Shown here: positions 1 through 9,194 of the stretch, piece by piece | Position numbering within the stretch: the first letter of the stretch is position 1 | Layout: each line of letters starts with the position of its first letter | NCBI GenBank assembly: GCA_034435375.1 | Contig: DAOTXR010000048.1 | Coordinates: forward strand, 62,001-126,000 | DNA length: 64,000 nucleotides | Source: DAOTXR01 sp034435375 | Lineage (GTDB): Bacteria; Chloroflexota; Anaerolineae; Aggregatilineales; UBA3940 | Direction: 5' to 3' | The notes under the pieces: model-generated | Told to the model about the DNA's origin: nothing | What the model saw: the letters and a program-made list of their open reading frames with translations, nothing else | The model's database searches: none | Made by a program: the position numbers and the translations under genes

Positions 1-249
1 TTCGTGAGTCTTGAGCAGCTCCTCGCGCGCAGCGAAGGCTGCCTCAAGTTCCTGCCGCACTTCATTGGCCAGTTTGCCCACTGCCGGGCGCTCTTCGGGT
101 GAGAGCTGGCCAAGCGAGCGCAGGATCGCAGTCAGCTCTCCCTTTTTGCCCAATATGGCATTGTACCGCTGTCTGAGAGCATCTGTTGTGGGGATCGTCT
201 CGATCTCCTTAAGGGTCAGTTCCCTGAGCATCTTTAACTTTTCCAGCAT
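1..249 (-). CDS. pheS: Phenylalanyl-tRNA synthetase alpha subunit, N-terminal fragment
   Basis: The first 83 codons of pheS run off the left window edge. The visible part is the helical N-terminal region that packs against tRNA(Phe) in PheS; the recognisable stretch is LGKKGELTAILRSLGQLSPE at about residues 33-52. The start ATG (249-247) follows a strong CAGGAGGAGC ribosome-binding site. The enzyme charges tRNA(Phe) in the cytosol as an alpha2beta2 tetramer; the catalytic core and pheT would lie to the left. The T-box leader upstream independently supports an aminoacyl-tRNA synthetase gene. Confidence 0.88.
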   Translation of the reverse strand, partial: MLEKLKMLRELTLKEIETIPTTDALRQRYNAILGKKGELTAILRSLGQLSPEERPAVGKLANEVRQELEAAFAAREELLKTHE

Positions 250-320
250 AGCTCCTCCTGGATCGGCAGCCTATTCGACATTAGACGCTCTCCGCCGCGA
301 GCCACTGTGCCTGTAGCCCA

Positions 321-661
321 AACAAAAACTCCCATCCCCTCTCAGGGACGGGAGCGACAAATCTGGATCTCGCTCACGTGGTACCACCCTGCTTGGCCGA
401 TGCATAGATAGCATTAGCCCTCTCCTCACCAACGGCGCTCTGGCGCATTATGCCCCTCGGCGCGATTGGCTACCCGTGTAACGGCGGGCTACCCGGAGTG
501 GACTACTAGGCGCGTCCCGCTCAGTGCCGTTGGCCCATCGGCTCCGGAGAGAATGTCTGCAACCGGCGTTCGAATCGGGCTTCCAGTCTCAGGCCCGATC
601 TCCCTGGCGATGCCTCACGCCACAAACCCGTCTCCCTCACAGCCGTTCAGGTATGCAATTG
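321..661 (-). promoter_or_regulatory. T-box riboswitch leader of pheS
   Basis: On the minus strand the canonical T-box sequence AGGGTGGTACCACG lies at 390-377. It is followed by a GC-rich terminator hairpin (stem 354-329, CTCCCGTCCC pairing with GGGGATGGGAG) and a T tract (328-321). About 270 nt precede the T-box, enough for Stem I and further helices. GGCT...AGCC and GGAGA...TCTCC can close Stem I. A UUC (Phe) codon at 553-551 sits just inside that closing helix and is my candidate specifier; its identity is less secure than the T-box itself. Uncharged tRNA(Phe) would stabilise the antiterminator and allow pheS transcription. Confidence 0.82.
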
Positions 662-667
662 GGCGGG

Positions 668-696
668 ATTATGCCACCCGCCTGGGGAATTGTCAA
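668..696 (-). promoter_or_regulatory. Promoter of the T-box/pheS transcript
   Basis: Minus strand: TTGACA at 696-691, 17-nt spacer, CATAAT at 673-668. This is a near-consensus primary-sigma promoter that places the transcript start near 661 and gives a leader of about 410 nt. Confidence 0.7.
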
Positions 697-802
697 ATGC
701 GGCTTCAGAAGACCTGCAACCTATGGAATAAGCCTGCATCTAATCGGTTAGAACAGACGAAGAACTGCGCCTAGCGCATAGCTGAAAGATGAGGGCTTAA
801 TC

Positions 803-1189
803 ATGGAGATGGAAGTCGTTTTTCCAGGTGACCTGCGCGTTGATGCCGTGATGGGGGACATGGTCATCCCAACCGACCAGAATGGCTCGGCTCCGGCGCC
901 CTTTGGGCTATTTCTGGCTTCGATTGGTACGTGTGCGGGGATCTATGTGTTGAGTTTCTGTAAGCAGCGCAACCTACCCACCGACCACATCCGCATCGTT
1001 CAGCGGATGCGAACTAATCCTTTTACGCGCATGGTCGAGGAAATTGAACTGGATATCCAGCTTCCCCCTGACTTTCCGGAGAAGTATATAGAGGCTGTGA
1101 TCCGCGCTGCCGACCAGTGTGCGGTCAAGAAGCACCTCGAAAATCCCCCTGTGTTCAACGTTCATACTTCAGTGGTCGAGTCCGTTTGA
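803..1189 (+). CDS. OsmC/Ohr-family protein
   Basis: 128 residues, close to the usual OsmC length. The two conserved family cysteines are visible: Cys44 (in IGTCAGIYV) and Cys106 (in DQCAVKKHL). In characterised members this pair reduces organic hydroperoxides. A GAGGG ribosome-binding site lies about 8 nt upstream of ATG 803. The gene is monocistronic, divergent from pheS and convergent with fbp. The name stays at family level because OsmC-like proteins also include thiol-dependent members with unknown substrates. Confidence 0.85.
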   Translation: MEMEVVFPGDLRVDAVMGDMVIPTDQNGSAPAPFGLFLASIGTCAGIYVLSFCKQRNLPTDHIRIVQRMRTNPFTRMVEEIELDIQLPPDFPEKYIEAVIRAADQCAVKKHLENPPVFNVHTSVVESV

Positions 1190-1328
1190 TCGGGCTTTGA
1201 GGGGTTGGCCAGGAGGCGCTTCGGGGCTGATCTCACATGATCGGGTCACCCCTTAGGCGCTTTGAAGGTTTAGATGATGTACAGCGGCCATGCCCTCCTC
1301 AGTTTCTGTAGTGGGGCAGGCCGCTCTG

Positions 1329-2402
1329 TCATACACCATCGTCAGCAGTGCCGACATGAGCGCGATAAGCCTTGACCCATTCCTGGTCGTAGCGGGCAAT
1401 GTACTCCTCCACCCGCTCGACCAGCTCTTTGTTGCCGGCGTAGAAGGGGGTCCGCTGGTGCAGGCTATGTGGCTGGATGTTCAGGATACGGTGGACGCCG
1501 TCCGAGGCGCTGCCTCCTGCCTGTTCGGCGATCAAGGCCAGCGGAGCACACTCATAGCACAGGCGCAGCTTGCCGAAGGGTTTGGTCGGCTCGATGGTAT
1601 CAGGAGGGTACAAGAAGATGCCCCCTGACAACAGATTGCGGTGAAAATCGGCTACCATGGAGCCAACGTACCGCAACGATAGCCCCTTGTAAGGCTGCTC
1701 TTCATCCTGCCCGGTGATCCACTTCACATATCGACGTATCCCTTCAGACCAGTACTTGTCGTGTCCCTGGTTTATGCTGTAGTACTTGGGTCTTTCAGGG
1801 ATGTGGATGTTCTCGTGTGAGAGCAGGAACTCACCCACGCTGGGATCGAGCGTGAAGCCATGCACCCCTTGCCCGGCAGTGTAGACTAGCATGGTGCTAG
1901 AACCAAAGATCACGTAGCCGGCGGCCACCTGCCGATATCCCGGCTGGAGCAGGTCCTTTAGCCCACACTCCTCTTCAGGGGGTGTGATGCGACGGTGAAT
2001 GGAGAAAATGGTGCCGATGCTGATGTTGTAATCAATGTTTGAGGAGCCATCGAGTGGATCAAACAACAGAACGTAGTTGCCGCGTGGAAAGCGGTCGGGG
2101 ATGGCGATAGGGTCGGGGTCCTCTTCGGAAGCCATGATGCACAGTCGACCAGTGTGATCCATCATGTGGATCATGGTCTGGTTGGCAAACACATCGAGCT
2201 TTTGCTGTTCTTCCCCCTGGATATTGCTCGTCCCGGCGCGCCCCAAGATGTTGACCAGTCCAGCACGGGTCGTCTCGCGGGCGATGATCTTGGCCGCCAG
2301 CGCGATGTCGTACATCAACCCAGTGAAGACCCCGGTAGCGTGTGGGAATTGTCTCTGCTGGTCGAGAATGTGGCGCTCAATCGTGACCAGTGTCGAGGTC
2401 AT
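1329..2402 (-). CDS. fbp: Class 1 fructose-1,6-bisphosphatase
   Basis: 357 residues, full length for a class 1 FBPase. The metal-binding motifs are present: SEEDPDP near residue 92 and DPLDGSSN at 115-122. The substrate-site segment KLRLCYECAPLA is near residue 280. It hydrolyses fructose-1,6-bisphosphate to fructose-6-phosphate, the committed step of gluconeogenesis and of Calvin-type cycles. The start is supported by GAGGAGG five bases upstream of ATG 2402. It is last in the frr-uppS-cdsA-fbp unit, 67 nt after cdsA, so it is probably co-transcribed although functionally unrelated. Confidence 0.95.
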   Translation of the reverse strand: MTSTLVTIERHILDQQRQFPHATGVFTGLMYDIALAAKIIARETTRAGLVNILGRAGTSNIQGEEQQKLDVFANQTMIHMMDHTGRLCIMASEEDPDPIAIPDRFPRGNYVLLFDPLDGSSNIDYNISIGTIFSIHRRITPPEEECGLKDLLQPGYRQVAAGYVIFGSSTMLVYTAGQGVHGFTLDPSVGEFLLSHENIHIPERPKYYSINQGHDKYWSEGIRRYVKWITGQDEEQPYKGLSLRYVGSMVADFHRNLLSGGIFLYPPDTIEPTKPFGKLRLCYECAPLALIAEQAGGSASDGVHRILNIQPHSLHQRTPFYAGNKELVERVEEYIARYDQEWVKAYRAHVGTADDGV

Positions 2403-2469
2403 GCCGCCTCCTCGTCGATCCCGCTGCCGATTTCTCAGAGCTCAGTTCTCATGACTTACTTGAAGAGCT

Positions 2470-3285
2470 TCAGAGCACAACGAACGTCAGGTAGTAGTAG
2501 CCCAACAGCACACCAATGATGAGCGCATCGATTCGATCCAGAAAGCCACCATGTCCGGGGATGAGCTGGCTGGAATCTTTGGCTTTGACGTGACGCTTGA
2601 GGATACTAATGCCTAGGTCGCCCACGGGGCCAATGGCCGAGATCAGCAGGCCAATCACAAGGCCATGAAGAGGAGATACTGCTACACTTGCGCCAAGCTC
2701 TCGCCAGGCCAACGTCGCGGCAGTTGAAATGGCGCCACCGATAACTATCCCCCCCAGGTAGCCTTCCAGGGTTTTGCCAGGGCTGATGTCGTGGATGAGG
2801 GGAGTGTGTCCAACAGTCCGCCCAACCAGGTAGGCGCCGGTATCGGCGGCCCATGTAGCGAACACCACGGTCAGTGTCCAGAACAGACCATCGTTTAGCG
2901 CCCGTAGGCTGATAAAGTGTGCTGCCGACCAGCCGATATAGAGGCTCCCGGCCAACGTCATCGCAAAGCCTGTAAAAGCGTTAGCAGTTCCCTGGCGATA
3001 GCGAACCAGCGCCCAGGCCATACTTAGCACCAGCAGCAAAGCCGTGCCTGGAGCAAGCAGCTGCGCCTGAGGCAAGACACGGTCGATGACAAACAGCAGC
3101 ATCCACAGCAGCATCAATCCACTAGAGGCCCGGTGTCCTTGACGGGCAACCAGATGGACGAACTCCAATAGGGCAATGGAGCCGATGATCAGCACCAGCA
3201 GAGCCGTCCAGATGCCTCCAGCGGCGAGCAACACCAGGACAGGCACGCCAAGCAGAATGCCACTGACAAAACGATCACGAAACAC
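2470..3285 (-). CDS. cdsA: Phosphatidate cytidylyltransferase
   Basis: 271 residues, almost entirely hydrophobic with about seven to eight membrane helices. The CDP-alcohol signature KDSSQLIPGHGGFLDRID is near the C-terminus, about residues 234-251. It converts phosphatidate and CTP to CDP-diacylglycerol in the cytoplasmic membrane, the branch point to all phospholipids. Translation probably starts at GTG 3285, two bases after the uppS stop, which points to translational coupling. The frr-uppS-cdsA order is a widely conserved bacterial arrangement. Confidence 0.94.
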   Translation of the reverse strand: MFRDRFVSGILLGVPVLVLLAAGGIWTALLVLIIGSIALLEFVHLVARQGHRASSGLMLLWMLLFVIDRVLPQAQLLAPGTALLLVLSMAWALVRYRQGTANAFTGFAMTLAGSLYIGWSAAHFISLRALNDGLFWTLTVVFATWAADTGAYLVGRTVGHTPLIHDISPGKTLEGYLGGIVIGGAISTAATLAWRELGASVAVSPLHGLVIGLLISAIGPVGDLGISILKRHVKAKDSSQLIPGHGGFLDRIDALIIGVLLGYYYLTFVVL

Positions 3286-3287
3286 AG

Positions 3288-4025
3288 CTATTTGACGCGG
3301 CCAAACCGCCGGTCACGTTGAGCAAAGTGAATGAGTGCCTTGAGTAGTTCTTCTCTGTCGAAATCGGGCCAGTACACTGGTGCAAAGTAACACTCAGCGT
3401 AGGCTCCCTGCCAGAGCAGGAAATTGCTCAGACGCAACTCCCCGCTGGTACGGATGATAAGGTCTGGGTCAGGCAGGTCGCCGGTGTACAGGTAGCGGCT
3501 CACCAGCTCTTCGGTGATCTCTTCTGGCCTGTAACCCTGCCTGACGATCTCCTGAATGGCATGAACGATCTCGGCGCGTCCTCCGTAGTTAAAGGCCACG
3601 TTAAGGATCAAGCGGTTGTTGTCCTTGGTCAACTCAATGGCCTGATACACCTTCTGCTGAAGGTCCTGATCGATACGAGACAGATCGCCCAGATGGCGAA
3701 GCTGTACTCCCTCGGCATGCAATTCGCCTAACTCGCGGTCGATCACATCGCGCAGAATTGACAATAGCCCCTTGACCTCGGCCTCAGGACGTCCCCAGTT
3801 CTCAGTGGAGAAGGCATAGATTGTCAGAATCTTGACGCCAAACTCTACACAGGCACGCAGCACGCGCCGCAGATTCTCCGTTCCGGCACGATGTCCTGCC
3901 AGGCGAGGCAGCCCACGTTGCTTAGCCCAACGCCCATTCCCATCCATGATGATGGCAATGTGGATGGGCACGCGGTCGGGTGCCAGCCCAACCTCTTGAT
4001 CGGGCGTTGTTCGTACTAAGTCCAT
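3288..4025 (-). CDS. uppS: Undecaprenyl diphosphate synthase (cis-isoprenyl transferase)
   Basis: 245 residues, the usual length. The catalytic motif MDGNGRWAKQRG (Asp28 binds Mg and substrate) is near the N-terminus, and the C-terminal signature IIRTSGELRLSNFLLWQ is intact. It condenses isopentenyl diphosphate onto farnesyl diphosphate to build the C55 carrier for peptidoglycan and other wall polymers. It starts 4 nt after frr. The LCP-family ligase at 35515-37185 would use products built on this lipid carrier. Confidence 0.96.
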   Translation of the reverse strand: MDLVRTTPDQEVGLAPDRVPIHIAIIMDGNGRWAKQRGLPRLAGHRAGTENLRRVLRACVEFGVKILTIYAFSTENWGRPEAEVKGLLSILRDVIDRELGELHAEGVQLRHLGDLSRIDQDLQQKVYQAIELTKDNNRLILNVAFNYGGRAEIVHAIQEIVRQGYRPEEITEELVSRYLYTGDLPDPDLIIRTSGELRLSNFLLWQGAYAECYFAPVYWPDFDREELLKALIHFAQRDRRFGRVK

Positions 4026-4029
4026 AAAA

Positions 4030-4587
4030 TCACACTTCCCTGATCTCCTGCTCCTTGCGCTGCCCTACCTTGTCGGCCTCCTCGATATAGTAGTCGGTCA
4101 ACTTTTGTAGGTCTTCCTTGCCGCGAAAGAGTTCATCTTCAGAGATCAACTTCTCTTTTTCGAGCTCACGCAGATCGTCAAGCGTGTCACGGCGGACGTT
4201 GCGGACGGCCACCTTTGCTTCTTCGACCCGTCTGTGCACCACCTTAACCAGATCCTGCCGCCGCTCTTCAGTCAGTGGCGGGATGGTCAGCCGGATCAGC
4301 TTGCCATCATTGCTGGGGGTCAGCCCCAGGTCCGAGGACTGGATGGCTTTTTCGATGGTGGCGATCGACTTAGGATCAAATGGCCGGATGGTAATCAGTT
4401 GCGGCTCAGGTGCGCTAATGGTAGCTAACTGCTGGAGCGGGGTCGGTGTGCCGTAGTAAGGAACCATCAGCCGTTCTACCAGTGCTGGCGAAGCACGACC
4501 TGTCCGGATGGCGGCCATATCATCTTCCAGAGCTTTGATAGCGCTTTTCATGCGGACTTCTGCATCGTGTAAGGTGTCTTTGATCAT
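4030..4587 (-). CDS. frr: Ribosome recycling factor
   Basis: 185 residues, exactly the family length. It matches RRF throughout: the N-terminal helix, the hinge with the conserved VRTGRASPAL-type segment (here IRTGRASPALVERL), and the C-terminal KLTDYYIEEADKVGQRKEQE helix. It splits post-termination ribosomes together with EF-G. First gene of a four-gene operon. pyrH and tsf, which commonly precede frr, are absent here. Confidence 0.97.
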   Translation of the reverse strand: MIKDTLHDAEVRMKSAIKALEDDMAAIRTGRASPALVERLMVPYYGTPTPLQQLATISAPEPQLITIRPFDPKSIATIEKAIQSSDLGLTPSNDGKLIRLTIPPLTEERRQDLVKVVHRRVEEAKVAVRNVRRDTLDDLRELEKEKLISEDELFRGKEDLQKLTDYYIEEADKVGQRKEQEIREV

Positions 4588-4679
4588 TGTACACAGACTC
4601 CGGTGTAAGTACGCAGTTCAAGCACATCTCAGAGGCTGCAGTCGAAGGTCTCCGCACACTCGACGACCAGCGCGTTCTC

Positions 4680-4708
4680 ATTGTGTCGCATCTAGGAATG
4701 GTTGTCAA
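4680..4708 (-). promoter_or_regulatory. Promoter of the frr-uppS-cdsA-fbp operon
   Basis: Minus strand: TTGACA at 4708-4703, 17-nt spacer, CACAAT at 4685-4680. The predicted start near 4673 gives a 5' UTR of about 86 nt before frr. Confidence 0.65.
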
Positions 4709-4762
4709 CCAATCCCTTCAGACCTGAGAGGTCCTGAAAGCTTCGAGTGGACCTTGCCCACC

Positions 4763-7700
4763 TTACTTTTCGTCATGCGTTGAGAACCAATCTTGAGAAT
4801 CGGCCCCATTTGATGCACGTCGCCTGAGGCTGCGCCAGTATAGCCAGCTCACCACTGCCGCGACGAGTGCAGCCCCAACTAGCCCTGCCGGCACCACTGG
4901 GCTTTGCCGAAGACGCTCGACAAGAATCGGCGGCGCTGGTGGAATCGTGTCAGCAAAATCGGCAGAGGCAGTAGTGAAAGTCCACAGCGGGCCGCGTATA
5001 GTATCACCCTGTGCATCAGCAGCCTCAACTTGCCAATGGTAGGTGCGCAGCGGATCCAGCTCACTCATTTGAAGTGCAGGCTCGCTGATTCCCTCGCCCA
5101 GGAGAGGTGGATCATCTACCACACCCAGATAGACGCGGTAGGACAGTGGGTTACAGCGGTCAGGCGGCGGTCCCCAGGTCAACAGCGGGGTCAGCGAGAC
5201 GCCATCTCGCAGGTTAGCCGGATCTGGAAACTGCGGCTGAGGGGGGAATACTGCTGGGAGGTCTGGCTCGTAGCGCAGCGTGAGGAGATGGTTAGCTTCA
5301 GCCAGATAGATCAGGTCATGGCTGTTCTGTGGCCTCACTGCGACATCACTGGCGTAGCTGCCAAGCCAGTACCCTTGCTCCTGCGGATTGGCGTTGTCAG
5401 TCAGGTCGATCACACGCAGGCCGCATGTGCCATCGGCCACGTATAGCTGGTCGCTGCCAGCTATCCCGCCAAACGCCACGCTTTGTGCTTCACCCGGCGT
5501 ATCGACCAGACTCGCCAGGTGGAGTGTACCCTCATCGGTCAGCTCGAGCAGCAAGACGCCCTCTGTGCCTAGCGCCAGCGCCGCACGGCGGCCATCGGCG
5601 GCCAGCGCCAGGCCAAGCGCCTGGGAGTAACCTGAGTCGAAGACCGACAACAAGTGCGGGGCGGACGTGACAGCGCTCACGTCCAGCACGTCAATGCCAC
5701 CCTCCCAGCTCACCAACAGGTTATTGCCATCCAACGGCAGCAAGTCGCGGACAAACTGGCCTGAAGCGGAGGTATAGAGAAATAAGCTTTGCGGATGAGC
5801 TGGTTCAGATACTCCAACCACGAGCAGCCCTCCTCGGTGCAGAGCTAGATAGGCTCGCTGCCCAACCTGCACCGCCTGATCCACGGCATCAATGGTCGTG
5901 AGCTGGCCCAGGAGCGAGAGAGCTGTGCCATCCCAGGCGACAGTCGCGAGGCCCCCGTCCAGGCTCAACAGCAACCCTCCACTGCCGGACATTGGCGCGA
6001 TGTGGCGTCCAGGCGTTGCCAGCGGCAACGAGGCGATCAAGTGCGGGGATGTTGGATGGGAGACATCCCAGGCGGTCAGCGCTGTGCCGAGTGCAAATAA
6101 CACACTGCCCTCCCGATACAGGGCGTGGACTGGTTCGTTGTAAAAGGTGCTGCTCGCACCTGATGCAGTCAGGTCGATTAGCCCCAGACCGTCTGCACCG
6201 TAAGCTGCGTAAATCGTCGTGCCATAGACCAAGAATGTCTCGCCGGCTGCCGCGATCCTGCCGACCTGAGTGGCAGCGCCTGAGGCGAGTGCGCTCACGT
6301 CATATAGCCGGATGGCGTCACCGGGGTCAACGGCCCACAACAGTGCATCGACGAAAAAACCATGTGTGGCCACGGCAGTGAGCTTGCCTGCCGCCAGCAC
6401 TGCTAGGCGATCGGGGTTGCTCACCAGAAGCCGAATCAGTGTATCGTCGGCTAGACCGTAGACCGTTCGCCCATCCGGGGCGGTAATCAGGGCATTGGGA
6501 CGCCGGGCGCTGGTTGTGCTGCGCACGCGGATGCCGCCGGTTGGGTCAGCCAGGTCGACGATCGCCACTTGTCCATCTGCCAGCGGCAGGTAGGCTCGTC
6601 CCATGCTGAGGTTCAGACCCATGGCTGGCGCGGGCGTGCTGATGTGTGACACGGGTAGCAGGTAACGGCGGTCGTAGATGGACAGCCCGGCAGCATCGGC
6701 GACATAAACAAAACGACTGTCCAACACAACGCCGGTGGCCGGGCCATAGGCGCTATGCTGGGCGAACAGATGTGGTTCGTCTCCCGCCGCCAGGGTATAG
6801 AGCCTTACCCCCTGGTCGCCTGCCGCCACAGCGATGGTATCCCCGTCGAGCGACAGGTCACGCACGGCCAGACCATCAAACGACTGGCTTGATAGATGGG
6901 GTAGGACATTATCAGCCAGCTCCAGCAATGACCAGCCACCACGGCCCCCCACCAACAAATAGTTACCCTGGACTGAGACCCGATGGGCCTCAGGGACGGT
7001 GGCGTAGATTCCGGCTGGGATTAGCGCTCCACCCTCGGTCAGGGTATAACGGCGCAGCCCGCCAGTACCAAGTGCCAGGATCACCTCACTGCCTGATGAC
7101 CATGCCCGGTAAGATGAGCCAACCGAAGGAGTGGCATCTGTCTCGATGGGATAGTCAGGAGCAGAGAGGTCCAGCACTTGCAGCTCAGGTCCATCTCCTG
7201 CGCTGCTCACCAACAGGCGATTTCCGACAGCCGAGAGACTACTCACGTGCCCCAAGCCGGTGTACACCCGCACCAGGACTAGGTTGGCCACAGCCTGGGC
7301 ATCGAGCATCGCGATGTGGTCACCATCGACCGCATACAGGCGCGAGCCGCTGGCTGCTATGTGCACAGCAGGCACATCAAGGCGAGCCAGGCGGTTCATC
7401 TGGGTGGGTGAGCCTACGTCGGCCACGATGAGGCTCTCTTCTTCGCACAGGTAAGCCTGCCTGTCATTGAGTGTCACGCAGGACACACTGTGGCCATCCT
7501 CAAGCGGCAGTACGCCAACCAGCGTTGGCAATGCAGATTGGCTGACGTCGACAGCGACCAGTCCGGCAACGCCGCCAGCGACAAACAATGTTGAGTCGCG
7601 GCGCACGATGTCAAGCGCAGGGCCGGGTAGCTGAAAGGTACCCAACAATGTCTCGTTGCGTGGGCCAGCCGGATCGACGACCGCCAATCCACTCTCGCCA

Positions 7701-8932
7701 GTCGCGACATAGAGTGTTTTGCCATCAAAGGCGACCTCGCGGGCTGCTCCTTGCAGTGGAATGCGACGAACCAGACGTGGGCTGCTCAGATTGGAAACAT
7801 CGACAATGCCGACACCCTCTTCGCCCAGAGCGACAAACGCCCGGCCCGGCGTCACTTCGATCCCCTGAGGCAACCCAGGGAGGGCCAGTTGTGATACCTG
7901 CAGAGGGCGGTAACGGTTGCCAATGTTCAGGATGCGCAATCCTTGAGCGCCCACCAGATAGAGTGTGTCGCCTTCGATCCACAGATCGTAGGCTGAGCGC
8001 CCGGTCTCGCCGTATATCTGCACCAGCCGATCCGGTGTGACCACCCAAAACACTTTTAGACCGTCATCGGTGTCGGCCACGAACAGAAAATCCCCCTGGG
8101 CAGCGATACGCCGTCCGTCGTGTAGCGGCTCATATGTGCCTACCAGCCGCTCTGCGCCAGGGGTGGGATCCGCGATCAGTATCCGTTCGTGGCTGCCGAT
8201 CGCCAGCAGTGCTCCGACCAGTTCAACCGACTCAGCAGAGGGTATGTGGGGGAGTGTGTTAATCAAGTGAGGCGCGGCAGGGTTGCCTGTGTCGACCATG
8301 TGAACTCCGGCTTCCATCCCGGCCACATAGGCGCGAGTCCCATCGGGTGACAGGACCACGTCAAGCGACGTCCCTGCGAGCCACACTGTAGCGACCGAAT
8401 CGATAGACCCTTGTGAGGTGACGTGCAATACTCGCAGGCCCGCCTGCCTTGCGGCGATGGCTACCAACGTCCCCTGGTCGCCCGGCAAGGGCTGCACTGA
8501 AAATGTCTGCCCACCGCCTGGTGCGAAATCGACCTCCTGTGGCACAGTGTCGTTGCTGGCCACTAAGGTGGCTAGCCCCTCCTCGGTGAGTGCATAGAAG
8601 AGACCCCCTGCCTGCACCAGGTCAAGGATCAAGCCGTGGCCGAGGTCGTGCTGAGCCAGCACGGTGGGCAATTCCCCTGACAGTTCGATACGTGCCAGCG
8701 CCGAGCCTTCGGCGACCAGCAGTGTTCCGTCGATCAGCGGAGCAGCTGCCATGACTATCCCACCTGCCTGGCCTAGTAGCTCGACACGTTGTGCATCGAT
8801 GTAAGTTGGGTTGACGGGCTGTTGCAGCCTGTGACTCCAGACGGCAGACGTCGGTTCAATCAGTGCTGCCAGAACGGTGAGCATTAGCACACGTGGAACA
8901 AGTCGCAGAAGAAGGCAGTGCAAAGCATTCAT
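4763..8932 (-). CDS. Giant LVIVD-repeat beta-propeller surface protein
   Basis: 1389 residues. It opens with a hydrophobic signal segment (about residues 8-28). More than a thousand residues follow of irregular 40-50-residue beta repeats with motifs such as GVGIVDVSNLSSPRLV, which are hallmarks of LVIVD/beta-propeller proteins. A fibronectin-III-like module (about 1240-1330) follows, then a Pro-rich stalk, one membrane helix (about 1350-1370) and a basic cytoplasmic tail. The predicted topology is a large extracellular domain tethered at the C-terminus. No enzymatic motif was found, so adhesion or scaffolding is only an inference. Single-gene unit with its own promoter. Confidence 0.8.
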   Translation of the reverse strand: MNALHCLLLRLVPRVLMLTVLAALIEPTSAVWSHRLQQPVNPTYIDAQRVELLGQAGGIVMAAAPLIDGTLLVAEGSALARIELSGELPTVLAQHDLGHGLILDLVQAGGLFYALTEEGLATLVASNDTVPQEVDFAPGGGQTFSVQPLPGDQGTLVAIAARQAGLRVLHVTSQGSIDSVATVWLAGTSLDVVLSPDGTRAYVAGMEAGVHMVDTGNPAAPHLINTLPHIPSAESVELVGALLAIGSHERILIADPTPGAERLVGTYEPLHDGRRIAAQGDFLFVADTDDGLKVFWVVTPDRLVQIYGETGRSAYDLWIEGDTLYLVGAQGLRILNIGNRYRPLQVSQLALPGLPQGIEVTPGRAFVALGEEGVGIVDVSNLSSPRLVRRIPLQGAAREVAFDGKTLYVATGESGLAVVDPAGPRNETLLGTFQLPGPALDIVRRDSTLFVAGGVAGLVAVDVSQSALPTLVGVLPLEDGHSVSCVTLNDRQAYLCEEESLIVADVGSPTQMNRLARLDVPAVHIAASGSRLYAVDGDHIAMLDAQAVANLVLVRVYTGLGHVSSLSAVGNRLLVSSAGDGPELQVLDLSAPDYPIETDATPSVGSSYRAWSSGSEVILALGTGGLRRYTLTEGGALIPAGIYATVPEAHRVSVQGNYLLVGGRGGWSLLELADNVLPHLSSQSFDGLAVRDLSLDGDTIAVAAGDQGVRLYTLAAGDEPHLFAQHSAYGPATGVVLDSRFVYVADAAGLSIYDRRYLLPVSHISTPAPAMGLNLSMGRAYLPLADGQVAIVDLADPTGGIRVRSTTSARRPNALITAPDGRTVYGLADDTLIRLLVSNPDRLAVLAAGKLTAVATHGFFVDALLWAVDPGDAIRLYDVSALASGAATQVGRIAAAGETFLVYGTTIYAAYGADGLGLIDLTASGASSTFYNEPVHALYREGSVLFALGTALTAWDVSHPTSPHLIASLPLATPGRHIAPMSGSGGLLLSLDGGLATVAWDGTALSLLGQLTTIDAVDQAVQVGQRAYLALHRGGLLVVGVSEPAHPQSLFLYTSASGQFVRDLLPLDGNNLLVSWEGGIDVLDVSAVTSAPHLLSVFDSGYSQALGLALAADGRRAALALGTEGVLLLELTDEGTLHLASLVDTPGEAQSVAFGGIAGSDQLYVADGTCGLRVIDLTDNANPQEQGYWLGSYASDVAVRPQNSHDLIYLAEANHLLTLRYEPDLPAVFPPQPQFPDPANLRDGVSLTPLLTWGPPPDRCNPLSYRVYLGVVDDPPLLGEGISEPALQMSELDPLRTYHWQVEAADAQGDTIRGPLWTFTTASADFADTIPPAPPILVERLRQSPVVPAGLVGAALVAAVVSWLYWRSLRRRASNGADSQDWFSTHDEK

Positions 8933-9026
8933 GCTCTAGGTGAGATATATTCTGTGATAGGTCCACAGAGAGCGCGAGACGCCAAATCTACAGGTGTCGA
9001 TACGATGATGATGAAACCCTCCTTGT

Positions 9027-9056
9027 ATCATAGTGGGTCTTTTTCCGGCTGCGCAA
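9027..9056 (-). promoter_or_regulatory. Probable promoter of the LVIVD-repeat gene
   Basis: Minus strand: TTGCGC at 9056-9051, 18-nt spacer, TATGAT at 9032-9027. It lies about 95 nt upstream of the 8932 start codon. Confidence 0.4.
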
Positions 9057-9153
9057 TCATTCATGCTATCGGGACAGCCGGTATATAGCCCTGGCGGATC
9101 TGGCTCACACCAACTGAACTGTAACTGAAATCTGACTTTCTGCAAGAATCGCA

Positions 9154-9159
9154 TATAAT
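9154..9159 (+). promoter_or_regulatory. -10 element before uracil-DNA glycosylase
   Basis: A perfect TATAAT lies 35 nt upstream of the GTG start at 9195. The -35 region (around 9131, TCTGAC) is weak. Confidence 0.45.
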
Positions 9160-9194
9160 AGACGACAGAAGCTCATCATCGAGGAGGTTCCCAC

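Noticed and set aside
566..582. GTTCGAATC resembling a tRNA T-loop on the plus strand
   Set aside because: No acceptor, D or anticodon arms fit around it and no CCA end is present. It lies inside the minus-strand T-box leader.
6646..7431. 261-codon plus-strand ORF opposite the LVIVD-repeat gene, and similar long antisense ORFs
   Set aside because: Arg/Pro/His-rich shadow frames of GC-rich genes, without ribosome-binding sites or recognisable domains.
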